A stretch of DNA of 43,973 bases from NCBI GenBank assembly GCA_026709935.1, contig JAPOSC010000046.1, positions 1 through 43,973 of the forward strand, in the 5' to 3' direction. A program made the position numbers and the translations under genes. Below the pieces are notes generated by a model. The model was not told the origin of the DNA. It worked only from the letters and a program-made list of their open reading frames with translations, and did no database searches. Each line of letters opens with the position of its first letter. Position 1 is the first letter of the stretch. The stretch is from Thiotrichales bacterium (GTDB taxonomy: Bacteria; Pseudomonadota; Gammaproteobacteria; HK1). This document shows, piece by piece, positions 28,971-36,514 of the stretch.

Positions 28971-30664
28971 CGCACCGCGTAGAGTCGTTCGAGGAACGAT
29001 TCGCGCCAGGCCATCACGTCGTCGCGACGCACGCCCTCCACCAGCGTCCGCCACCGCTCCTTGCGCTCCGCGAGCGGCATGTTGAGCGCCCTCTGAAGCG
29101 CGTCGGCGACACCCCCGACGTCGTAGGGATTGACGATGACGGCGCCGTCGGCGTGGCGTGCCGCCCCGGCGAAGCGCGACAGCACCAGCACCCCCGGGTC
29201 CCGCGGCGACTGGGCCGCAACGTACTCCTTCGCCACCAGGTTCATCCCGTCGCGCAGCGGAGTGACGAGCCCGATCCGCGCGATGCGGAACAGCCCGGCG
29301 AGGGCGCGGCGGCTGAAGCTCCGGTTGATGTAGCGCAGCGGCGTCCAGTCGAACTCGGAGTACTCGGAGTTGATGCGCCCCGACAGCGTCTCGAGCTCGT
29401 GGCGGATGTCGACGTAGTCCTGCACGTCGGAACGGGACCGCGGCGCGATCTGGATATAGCTCGCCCGCCCCCGGTTCTCGGGATAGTCGGCCAGCAGGCG
29501 CTCGAAGGCGCGAAAACGCTCCGGGAGTCCCTTGCTGTAGTCGAGACGGTCCACCCCCAGGATGGCCTGCCGATCGTTGAGCACCCGACGCATGCGGGCC
29601 GCGTGCTCGCCCGCCTCCCGGGTGGTCGCGTACCGCGCGAACGCCCCGGCGTCGATGCCGATCGGGAATGCGGCGACGACGACCTCCCGGCCGTATGCCT
29701 GCACCCGGTCGTGGCCGAGGATCCTGCCTCCCGCCTCCTTCACGACGTAGTCGAGGAAACAGTCCCGGTCGCCTTCGGTCTGGAAACCGATCACGTCGTA
29801 GGAGAAGAGCGCCCGGACAAGCACGTCGTGGGTGGGGAGCGCGGTGAGCACCTCCCGGGCTGGAAAGGGGATGTGGAGGAAGAATCCCATGGGACTGGTG
29901 CACCCCATCCGCCTCAGCTCCTCGCCGCAGGCCATGAGGTGATAGTCGTGGACCCAGACATGGTCCCCCGCCTTGAGCAGGGGCAGCAGCGCGTGCGCGA
30001 AGCGCTGGTTGACCTTGAGATAGCCCTGGTAGTGCTCGCGATCGAACGTCGCGAGGTCGAGGCGGTAGTGGAACAGCGGCCACAGGGTCGAGTTCGCGAA
30101 GCCGTTGTAGTAGTCCTCGTAGTCGTCGGAGGTCAGGTCGAGGGTCGCGACGGTCAGCGCGCTGTGGTGCTGGAGCTTCGGGGTCCTGCGCTCCCGTTCG
30201 GAAATCTCCCCGCTCCATCCGAACCACACGCCTCCGCTGCGGCGAAGCGCGTCGAGCAACGCCACCGCAAGTCCTCCGGCCCGGTCCGGATGCCTGACCG
30301 ACGCCACCCGGTTGGAAACAACTACTAAGCGAGCCCGCGTAGCGGGCGGTGTCTGGCGAGCCCGCGTAGCGAGCGGCAGTTCCGGGCGAGCTCGCGTAGC
30401 GAGCGGCAGTTCCGGGCGAGCTCGCGTAGCGAGCGGGGCCGGTCGAGCCTGCGAAGCGGGCGGTGCCGGTCGAGTTCGCTTGGCGGACGGCACTTCCGGT
30501 TCAGCTCGCGCCGCAGACGGCGGTTCGGAGCGATCTTGCGAAGCGGCTGAAGTCCGACGTGTCGGTTGTCCGGACGAATCGCGCGCCTTCACCGCCGCGC
30601 CGGCGCTCGGGCCGGCACTGGAAGTCCGCCGTGCTGATTCCCCGGACGAATCGCGCTGGCTCAT
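28967..30664 (-). CDS. otsA: Trehalose-6-phosphate synthase (GT20)
   Basis: 565-aa enzyme that joins UDP-glucose and glucose-6-phosphate. The catalytic part begins about residue 112 with RLVVVSNRVASVRHPDRAGG and continues WVHDYHLM, GFFLHIPFPA and GVDRLDYSKGLPERFRA. The C-terminal nucleotide site is TPLRDGMNLVAKEYVAAQ. The ATG at 30664 has GGGAGGA upstream and overlaps the stop of the GH15 gene. The first 111 residues are an abnormal low-complexity extension (Arg/Ala/Pro/Ser) with nine- to ten-residue repeats such as RPELPLATRA, encoded by 27/30-bp units. Typical OtsA starts at the RLVVVSNR segment, so the extension is an added repeat tract. Confidence 0.94.
   Translation of the reverse strand: MSQRDSSGESARRTSSAGPSAGAAVKARDSSGQPTRRTSAASQDRSEPPSAARAEPEVPSAKRTRPAPPASQARPAPLATRARPELPLATRARPELPLATRARQTPPATRARLVVVSNRVASVRHPDRAGGLAVALLDALRRSGGVWFGWSGEISERERRTPKLQHHSALTVATLDLTSDDYEDYYNGFANSTLWPLFHYRLDLATFDREHYQGYLKVNQRFAHALLPLLKAGDHVWVHDYHLMACGEELRRMGCTSPMGFFLHIPFPAREVLTALPTHDVLVRALFSYDVIGFQTEGDRDCFLDYVVKEAGGRILGHDRVQAYGREVVVAAFPIGIDAGAFARYATTREAGEHAARMRRVLNDRQAILGVDRLDYSKGLPERFRAFERLLADYPENRGRASYIQIAPRSRSDVQDYVDIRHELETLSGRINSEYSEFDWTPLRYINRSFSRRALAGLFRIARIGLVTPLRDGMNLVAKEYVAAQSPRDPGVLVLSRFAGAARHADGAVIVNPYDVGGVADALQRALNMPLAERKERWRTLVEGVRRDDVMAWRESFLERLYAVR
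30329..30540 (-). repeat. 27/30-bp degenerate tandem repeats in the otsA 5' region
   Basis: About seven units. 30356-30385 and 30386-30415 differ at one base and are 30 bp; the flanking units are 27 or 30 bp and more diverged. Consensus on the plus strand: GCGAGCTCGCGTAGCGAGCG plus CAGTTCCGG. All unit lengths are multiples of three, so the otsA frame is kept. GCGGTTCGGAGC (30520-30531) also occurs reverse-complemented in the glgA array (11758-11769). Confidence 0.85.
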
Positions 30665-32511
30665 GCGTTGTCCTCCCACGACTCGCTCAGACGGGTCGCT
30701 GCGTTGATGATGCCGACGAGCGAGTAGGTCTGCGGATAGTTCCCCCAGAGTTCTCCGCTCGAAGGATCGATGTCCTCGGAGAGAAGGCCGAGCGGGTTCC
30801 GCGCATCGAGCATCGCATCGAAGATCTCGCGTGCCTCTTCCCGGCGCCCGAGCCGCGCCAGGGCGTCGATGTACCAGAACGTGCAGATGTTGAACGCATT
30901 GTGCGGCGTGCCGAAGTCGTCGGCGGTCGCGTACCGGAAGAGATGATTGCCACGGCGAAGTTCCTGCTCGATACGAACCACCGTGGACCGGAACCGGGCA
31001 TCGCACGAGTCGATGAACCCGACTTCGGCCATCAGCAGCAGACTCGCGTCCAGCCCGTCGCCTTCGAAGCTCTCGGCGAAGGCGCCCAAATGGGGGTTCC
31101 AGGCTCGTTCCAGGATGGTCGCGCGTACCGTCGTCGCCCGCTCGCGCCACCGCGCGCACCGCTCGGCCAAGCCGAGATGGGCCGCGATCTTCGCGAGCCG
31201 ATCACATGCGGCCCAGCACATCAGGCTCGAAGACGAGTGCACCCGGGCCATGGTGCGCAGCTCCCACATGCCGGCATCGGGCTGATCGTGCACGGCGAAG
31301 GCGCGCTCGCCGATTCTTTCGAGGCGCTCGAACTCGACGCGACCCGGGCGCGCCAGGAGCCGGGTGTCGAAGAACGCCTGGGAGGCCGCGAGCACCACGT
31401 TGCCGTAGACATCGTGCTGGATGTGCTCGAACGCCTGGTTCCCGGCCCGCACCGGTCCCATGCCGCGATAGCCCGCAAGCGACGTGACGGTGCGCTCGGT
31501 CAGGCGGCGTTCGAGACCGATCCCGAACACCGGTTGCAGGTGCCCGTCGGAGTTCTCCACCTCGTTGCCGCTGATGAGGTTGTTCAGGTAGCGAAGATAA
31601 TCCTCCATCGTCTCGACCTCGGCGAGACTGTTGAGCGCCCGCACCACGAAGAACGAATCCCTCAGCCAGCAATAGCGATAGTCCCAGTTCCGCTCGGTAT
31701 CCGCGGCCTCCGGGATGCTCGTGGTCATCGCCGCGATGATCGCGCCGGTCTCCTCGAACGCGCAGAGCTTCAGGGTGATGGCGGCGCGGGAGACCGCTTC
31801 CTGCCATTCGAACGGCAGCGCCAGACGCCGGGTCCACCGCCGCCAGTAGGTTTCGGTCTTCTCCTCGAACTCGCGCGCGGTCGGCTCGACGCCGCCGGCG
31901 AGGGTCTCGTCGGGGCCGAGGAGCAGGCTCACCGGCTCTTCGAGCAGGAACGGCGTCTCGTCGAGCACGTAGGTGATCGGGGCGTTGGTGTTGAGCCGCA
32001 GCGCCTGGCGGGTGTGCGCGTAGCGAATGTGGTTGGAGCCGTAGGTGATGTCCGGGGCGCGGGCGCCGTAGTTGAAACGCGGGCGCACCCGAACGCGGAT
32101 GCGCGGCGAGCCGCTGATGGCGCGGACCCTGCGAACCAGCGTGGTGGGCCGGAACGTGCGCCCGCGCGTTTGGAAGCGCGGGGCGAAGTCGGTCACGACG
32201 ATGCGGTTCCCCGCGCCGTCCGCCATCCGTGTTTCCAGAATCGCGGTGTTCGGACGATAGCTCTGCGTGACCTCCACCGCGCCGAGAAGATCGATGGCGA
32301 AGAAGCCCGCCCCGGCGTCCACATCGGCCCCCGAGCCTGTCTCCGAGGGATCGGGCCGGGAACGATGGCGTCGGGGAGCGTCGTCGATCAGGCGGCAGAA
32401 CACCGGGTCCGCGTCGAACCGCGGCAGGCAGCACCACACGATGCGCGCATTCTCGTCGACGAGAGCGCCGTAGGTGCAGTTGCCGATGACTCCGAGGTTC
32501 AGCGAGGCCAT
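30661..32511 (-). CDS. Glycoside hydrolase family 15 protein (glucoamylase/trehalase-like)
   Basis: 616-aa GH15 enzyme with the N-terminal beta domain (LGVIGNCTYGALVDENARIVW, CCLPRFDADPVFCRLID) and the (alpha/alpha)6 barrel: NWDYRYCWLRDSFF near the middle and EDIDPSSGELWGNYPQTYS near the end, carrying the expected catalytic glutamates. It has no signal peptide, so it acts in the cytoplasm. GH15 proteins of this form include trehalases and glucoamylases. Its place between otsB and otsA suggests trehalose hydrolysis or glucose release for glk. The start at 32511 has GAGGAGGA upstream. A small Arg/Pro/Gly insert follows residue 45. Confidence 0.88.
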   Translation of the reverse strand: MASLNLGVIGNCTYGALVDENARIVWCCLPRFDADPVFCRLIDDAPRRHRSRPDPSETGSGADVDAGAGFFAIDLLGAVEVTQSYRPNTAILETRMADGAGNRIVVTDFAPRFQTRGRTFRPTTLVRRVRAISGSPRIRVRVRPRFNYGARAPDITYGSNHIRYAHTRQALRLNTNAPITYVLDETPFLLEEPVSLLLGPDETLAGGVEPTAREFEEKTETYWRRWTRRLALPFEWQEAVSRAAITLKLCAFEETGAIIAAMTTSIPEAADTERNWDYRYCWLRDSFFVVRALNSLAEVETMEDYLRYLNNLISGNEVENSDGHLQPVFGIGLERRLTERTVTSLAGYRGMGPVRAGNQAFEHIQHDVYGNVVLAASQAFFDTRLLARPGRVEFERLERIGERAFAVHDQPDAGMWELRTMARVHSSSSLMCWAACDRLAKIAAHLGLAERCARWRERATTVRATILERAWNPHLGAFAESFEGDGLDASLLLMAEVGFIDSCDARFRSTVVRIEQELRRGNHLFRYATADDFGTPHNAFNICTFWYIDALARLGRREEAREIFDAMLDARNPLGLLSEDIDPSSGELWGNYPQTYSLVGIINAATRLSESWEDNA

Positions 32512-32529
32512 GGATCCTCCTCTGTGCGC

Positions 32530-33318
32530 TCAGCCGCATGCGCGAGTGCGCGCGATGCCCGCCAGCCAGTGGTGGAGCGAGGCGACATCGGGCACCCGGC
32601 AAGCGGCGGCGCTTTCGCCATCGCCGACCTTGACGCTGATGCCGCCATGGCGGTTCACGGCTGCGAACCCGTCCTCGTCGGTGATGTCGTCGCCCGCGAA
32701 GACCGGCGTGCGGCCGGCAAACGGAGGTGTCTCGAGAAAGCGATCGATGGCGGTGCCCTTGTCGGCATGGGCGGGCCTGATCTCCAGCACCATCTTCCCG
32801 TGCATCACCTGATGGCCGTTGTGCGGCGTCATCGCTCGGGCAACGAATTCGCGCAACTCCCGCTCGCGCTCCGGCGCACGCCGGAAGTGCAATGCCACCG
32901 AGGCGCCCTTGTCCTCGACGACCAGCCGCGCGTCTTCTCGAACGAGCGAATGAAACCGCGACCGCAGCTCGGCGAACTCCGGGTTGCGGGGCGCGGCCTC
33001 CTCGACCGTTTCGTCCGGCATCCGCAACTCGAGCCCGTGCAGACCGGCGGCGGGGAGCTTCAGCGGATCGAGCAGGGCGTCGAGCGCCGCGATCGGCCGA
33101 CCACTCACGAGCGCCACCGCTCCGTCGAACGCCTCCATGCACGCGGAGAGAGTCGCCCGCAGCTTCAAGGGGACCACCACCGCATCCGGGGTCATCGCGA
33201 GTTCGACCAGAGTGCCGTCGAAGTCCAGAAAGAGCGCCCAGGGGTCATCGCCCGGGTGTGCGGGCGGCTCCGTGCCGCCGAAGGGCGGGGTTGGCGCTGG
33301 ACTGGCCGAACGATTCAC
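32530..33318 (-). CDS. otsB: Trehalose-6-phosphate phosphatase
   Basis: About 262-aa HAD phosphatase that dephosphorylates trehalose-6-phosphate. HAD motif I is FLDFDGTLVEL, motif II is ALVSGRP, the lysine is in HADKGTAIDRF, and motif IV is VFAGDDITDEDGF. The start is uncertain: the frame is open to 33558 without a good ATG. GTG at 33318 (then NRSASPAPTPPFGG) or at 33330 gives the usual length, and neither has a clear ribosome site. It is the first gene of the otsB-GH15-otsA-glk operon, divergent from the response regulator gene, so the 190 bp between them must hold both promoters. Confidence 0.88.
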   Translation of the reverse strand: MNRSASPAPTPPFGGTEPPAHPGDDPWALFLDFDGTLVELAMTPDAVVVPLKLRATLSACMEAFDGAVALVSGRPIAALDALLDPLKLPAAGLHGLELRMPDETVEEAAPRNPEFAELRSRFHSLVREDARLVVEDKGASVALHFRRAPERERELREFVARAMTPHNGHQVMHGKMVLEIRPAHADKGTAIDRFLETPPFAGRTPVFAGDDITDEDGFAAVNRHGGISVKVGDGESAAACRVPDVASLHHWLAGIARTRACG

Positions 33319-33337
33319 GGTTCTGAGCACAGGTCGG

Positions 33338-33367
33338 ATGGTCCGGGGATGGTCAGGGGATAGTCCG
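33338..33367. repeat. 11-bp repeats before otsB
   Basis: ATGGTCCGGGG (33338), ATGGTCAGGGG (33349) and a partial ATAGTCCG (33360) are arranged head to tail just upstream of the otsB start region, in non-coding DNA. Confidence 0.7.
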
Positions 33368-33435
33368 ATGCAATGCCATACGGCATGCCATTGTCCAACG
33401 ATGACGCCACACCGACAAACACATTGGAATTTGGT

Positions 33436-33500
33436 GCCGGAATCTGGCGTCGGAATCCGGCGCCGGGATCGGGCGCCGGGATCTCGCGCCGGAAATGGCA
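33436..33500 (+). repeat. 13-bp tandem array upstream of the response regulator
   Basis: Five 13-bp units (33436, 33449, 33462, 33475, 33488) of GCCGGGATCGGGC type end 11 bp before the ATG at 33512. The period equals that of the array before pgm, though the sequence differs. Confidence 0.88.
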
Positions 33501-33511
33501 GAATCGCGCGC

Positions 33512-34198
33512 ATGCGCATTCTCCTCATCGAAGACGACCCGGAGACCGCCCGCTTCATTCGGAAGGGGCTGGAGGAGGCCGGCCACGTCCTGGATCAGGC
33601 CGGTGATGGAAAGCGGGGACTGCTGCTCGCACTCGATGCCGATCACGACGCTCTCGTCGTCGACCGAATGCTCCCCGGACTCGACGGCCTGTCGATCGTG
33701 CGGTCGCTGCGCGCGGCGGACCGCACCACCCCGGTGCTCGTCCTGAGCGCGCTCGGCGAGGTCGACGACCGGGTGGAGGGCCTGCGCGCGGGCGGCGACG
33801 ACTATCTCGTCAAGCCGTTCGCACTCGCCGAGCTCTCGGCCCGGCTCGACGCGCTGGTGCGGCGGCGCGACGCGGCCGCCGCCACCGCCGCGCCGCCGAC
33901 GCGGCTCGCGGTCGCGGATCTGGAGATGGATCTCCTGGCCCGTACCGTGAAACGCGCCGGGCGGGCCATCGACCTCAAACCCCGCGAGTTCCGGCTGCTG
34001 GAACACCTGATGCGCCACGCCGGACAGGTGGTCACCCGGACCATGCTGCTCGAAGCGGTGTGGGAGTACCACTTCGATCCCCAGACCAACGTCATCGACG
34101 TACACGTCAGCCGACTCCGCCGCAAGGTCGAACGGGACTTCGGCCCACCCCTCATTCACACCGTACGCGGCGCGGGCTACGTGATCCGCGCGCCATGA
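33512..34198 (+). CDS. OmpR/PhoB-family response regulator
   Basis: 228-aa transcription regulator. The receiver domain is MRILLIEDDPETARF with acidic D8/D9, phospho-acceptor D51 in VVDRMLPGLDG, T/S in VLVLSALG and K in YLVKPFALAEL. The winged-helix C-terminal domain has LKPREFRLLEHLMRHAGQVV and NVIDVHVSRLRRKVE. The start at 33512 has no good ribosome site. It is paired with the histidine kinase 40 bp downstream. The target genes are unknown; the neighbouring trehalose operon and the DegP-type protease are candidates by position. Confidence 0.94.
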   Translation: MRILLIEDDPETARFIRKGLEEAGHVLDQAGDGKRGLLLALDADHDALVVDRMLPGLDGLSIVRSLRAADRTTPVLVLSALGEVDDRVEGLRAGGDDYLVKPFALAELSARLDALVRRRDAAAATAAPPTRLAVADLEMDLLARTVKRAGRAIDLKPREFRLLEHLMRHAGQVVTRTMLLEAVWEYHFDPQTNVIDVHVSRLRRKVERDFGPPLIHTVRGAGYVIRAP

Positions 34199-34238
34199 CC
34201 GCCGCCGCGATCATCGCCTGCCGCGGCCCTTCCCGGCC

Positions 34239-35645
34239 ATGATCCCGAGCGCCCGCAGCATCGCGTGGCGCATCGCTGCCGGGTACGCGGTGCTGTTCGG
34301 GGCATCGGTGCTCGCGCTCCTCGTCTTCATCTACGTCTCCACCGACGGTTTCATGACCCGGCAGATGGAGGCGGTGATCGAGGCCGAGGTCCAGGGGCTG
34401 GCGGAGCGCTACCGCATCGGCGGCGTGCGGGGTCTGCGCAACCTCCTGCGCGAACGGGTCGCGCGCAACCCCGCAAGTTCGTCGATCTACCTGCTCGCCG
34501 ACCCCGGCTTCCGGGTGCTCGCGGGCAATCTGACCGACTGGCCCCGGGCGGCCCGGGGGGCGGACCCATGGGTCGAGTTCGAGCTGCGCACCACGGACGA
34601 TGCCGACGGCGGCGCGGTGCACCGGGCAAGGGCGCGGCACTTCCAGCTCCGACGCGGATACCACCTCCTGGTCGGACGCAACCTTCGGGACTACGAAGCG
34701 ATGCGTTCGGCCATCCTCCGCACCGTGGCCTGGGGCGTGGGCGTCGCCGGGCTCCTCGCCATCGCGATCGCGTGGTGGCTGCGCCGGAGCTTGGCCACGC
34801 GCATCGAATCCATCAACCGGACCGCACGCAGAATCATGGACGGAGAGCTCTCGGAGCGCATCGAAAGCCGTGGGAGCGGCGACGAATTCGACGATCTGGT
34901 CGCGAACCTGAACGCCATGCTCGCGCGCATCGAGACCCTGATGGACGATGTGCGCCGGGTCTCCGACAACGTCGCCCACGATCTCCGCACCCCGCTCGGC
35001 CGCCTGCGCACCCGCCTGGAGGAGCTTCGCGACGCGAGCCGCGAGAGCGGGTCGGCGTCGCTCGCGGAGGCTGCGCTGCACGATGCCGACCAGATGCTGA
35101 CGACCTTCAACGCGCTGCTGCGCATCGCCCGCGTCGAGACCCGGCAGCGGCGGCACGCCTTCGAGCCGTTGGACCTCGCCACCGTCGGCGACGATGTCGC
35201 GGACCTCTACGCGCCGGTGGCGGAATCGCGCGGGATCACCTTCCGTCATTCCGGAATCGCCGCGCCGATCGAGGGCGATGCCGACCTGCTCTTCCAGTCA
35301 CTCGCGAACCTGCTCGACAACGCCATGAAGTACACCCCGGCGGGTGGAGCGGCGACGCTGCACGTCACCTCCGACGACGGTTCCGTCACCGCGGTGGTCG
35401 CCGACTCCGGGCCGGGAGTGCCGCCCGAGGAGCGCGAAGCGGTGCTGCGTCGGTTCTACCGCGTCGAATCCGCCCGGAGCACCCCAAGCAACGGGCCAGG
35501 CAACGGGCCAGGCAGCGGGCCAGGCAGCGGACTGGGCTTGAGCCTCGTCGCCGCCGTCGCCCAGCTCCACGAGGCGGAGCTGACGCTGGAGGACAACGCA
35601 CCGGGGCTCATGGTGCGGATGCGTTTCAGGCGGGCGGGCCAGTGA
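34239..35645 (+). CDS. Sensor histidine kinase (EnvZ/QseC type)
   Basis: 468-aa inner-membrane kinase. It has two transmembrane segments (about 11-33 and 162-181) around a 125-residue periplasmic sensor region and a HAMP segment to about 240. The HisKA site is NVAHDLRTPLGRLR (H247). The ATPase domain has NLLDNAMKYTP (N box), VADSGPGVP (G1) and GSGLGLSLVAA (G2). Directly before G2 the ATP lid carries a Gly/Pro/Asn/Ser repeat (SNGPGNGPGSGPGSG) from four 12-bp units. The stop codon TGA lies inside the 59-bp palindromic element, so insertion of that element may have set the present C-terminus. Confidence 0.93.
   Translation: MIPSARSIAWRIAAGYAVLFGASVLALLVFIYVSTDGFMTRQMEAVIEAEVQGLAERYRIGGVRGLRNLLRERVARNPASSSIYLLADPGFRVLAGNLTDWPRAARGADPWVEFELRTTDDADGGAVHRARARHFQLRRGYHLLVGRNLRDYEAMRSAILRTVAWGVGVAGLLAIAIAWWLRRSLATRIESINRTARRIMDGELSERIESRGSGDEFDDLVANLNAMLARIETLMDDVRRVSDNVAHDLRTPLGRLRTRLEELRDASRESGSASLAEAALHDADQMLTTFNALLRIARVETRQRRHAFEPLDLATVGDDVADLYAPVAESRGITFRHSGIAAPIEGDADLLFQSLANLLDNAMKYTPAGGAATLHVTSDDGSVTAVVADSGPGVPPEEREAVLRRFYRVESARSTPSNGPGNGPGSGPGSGLGLSLVAAVAQLHEAELTLEDNAPGLMVRMRFRRAGQ
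35490..35537 (+). repeat. 12-bp repeats in the kinase ATP lid
   Basis: AACGGGCCAGGC (35490, 35502), AGCGGGCCAGGC (35514) and AGCGGACTGGGC (35526) are in frame and encode a four-residue NGPG/SGPG repeat that runs into the conserved GSGLGL motif. Confidence 0.9.
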
Positions 35646-35760
35646 GAAATGCGGGTCAAGGCGTGTGTGAAGGAGACAAGCGTTCGGCCGCATTTCTCAC
35701 AAACCCTTGAACCGGAGCCACCGATCCGAGACCGAACCTGGGTCCTGACCGAGAACTGGC
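35642..35760 (+). repeat. Third copy of the 118-bp module with 59-bp palindromic core
   Basis: The core 35642-35700 has the same 59-bp length as the two cores at the left end of the window and is identical at about 50 of 59 positions. Its ends GTGAGAAATGCGG and CCGCATTTCTCAC are perfect 13-bp inverted repeats. The downstream flank ACCCTTGAACCGGAGCCA and the distal CCGAGAACTGG (35749-35759) match the left-end copies at nearly the same offsets, so the module is longer than the palindrome. It separates two convergent genes and provides stop codons for both. Confidence 0.85.
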
Positions 35761-36150
35761 GGATGCGGATTGGGCGGACTCCCCGGCCGGATCGACATGA
35801 TCCGGCCGTGCGCGCGACGCGTCGAGACGGCCGGGCGCGTCTTCCATCGAGGACGAATGCATTGCATCGAGACGGGCCACATCCTCCTTGAGGACTGCTA
35901 CATCCTCCTTGAGGACGACTACATCCGCCTTGAGAGCGGATATGTCCTTGCGGATTTCGACCAGCTCGACCTGGATGTCCCTGATCGCGTCGTAGAGCAC
36001 CCCCATGCACCCGAGAAGCGCGACAAAAGCAGCCGCGACTGCCCACTTGAGGAGCCGAACCTCGCCGGAGAGCCGGCCGAGCTCGTAGACGTGATCGAAA
36101 TCGAGCACGACGGGGGCAGAGGGCGCCTGGGCGGACATCCCTTCCGACAT
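35656..36150 (-). CDS. Small membrane protein with coiled coil
   Basis: 164 aa, unrecognised. One transmembrane helix is at about 36-53 (WAVAAAFVALLGCMGVLY). It is followed by a coiled coil (residues 54-95) whose middle is repeated heptads, VVLKEDV and AVLKEDV, encoded by 21-bp tandem units. The rest is a polar, Ser/Arg-rich tail. The last 14 residues (VRNAAERLSPSHTP) and the stop come from the 59-bp palindromic element read in reverse, and almost the same peptide is encoded by the left-end copies. Starts at 36150 and 36138 are both possible. It is tail to tail with the histidine kinase. Confidence 0.6.
   Translation of the reverse strand: MSEGMSAQAPSAPVVLDFDHVYELGRLSGEVRLLKWAVAAAFVALLGCMGVLYDAIRDIQVELVEIRKDISALKADVVVLKEDVAVLKEDVARLDAMHSSSMEDAPGRLDASRARPDHVDPAGESAQSASASSRSGPRFGLGSVAPVQGFVRNAAERLSPSHTP
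35879..35941 (-). repeat. 21-bp heptad repeats
   Basis: Three units (35879, 35900, 35921) of ACATCCTCCTTGAGGACGAC type. Twenty-one bases equal one coiled-coil heptad, so copy number would change coil length by whole heptads. Confidence 0.85.
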
Positions 36151-36514
36151 CGAGTTGCCACTCCGGGAAATCGACTATCCCGGATTCTACGCCGGTTCAT
36201 CATCACGGCAATGCGCCCCGAGTCGCTTCTCTTGTAGGCCCGGGTCCCGTCGTGGCGAGCGTTCTCTCGCTCCGTGGGTAAACCGATCCGCGGGTTCGTT
36301 CTGTGCGTCAGGACCGCGGAACTCCGCGGATTTCGGCCATCTACGACCACCGGTCATCCGTACCAGCACGGCTTGGCGGAACGCTTGCTCATCGGGACGC
36401 GGCGGGCGGAGATGGCGCCCCGCCCGCCGCACTCCGTCTCGGGCCGTATCCTGCTATGGCCCGCGGGCCCGTGCTACGGCCGGCGGTGACCGTATCGAAC
36501 GGGAGGTCCGCCGA
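36151..36514. other. Intergenic region, no supported gene
   Basis: 364 bp upstream of the coiled-coil gene and downstream of the protease gene. No ribosome site with a plausible frame is seen. A plus-strand stretch near 36360-36410 (YQHGLAERLLIGTRR) faintly recalls the end of DDE integrase cores but is too short and isolated to call. Confidence 0.5.

Noticed and set aside
36360..36410. Short plus-strand stretch recalling the end of a DDE integrase (YQHGLAERLLIGT)
   Set aside because: Only a few residues resemble the family and no flanking integrase sequence is found in any frame.
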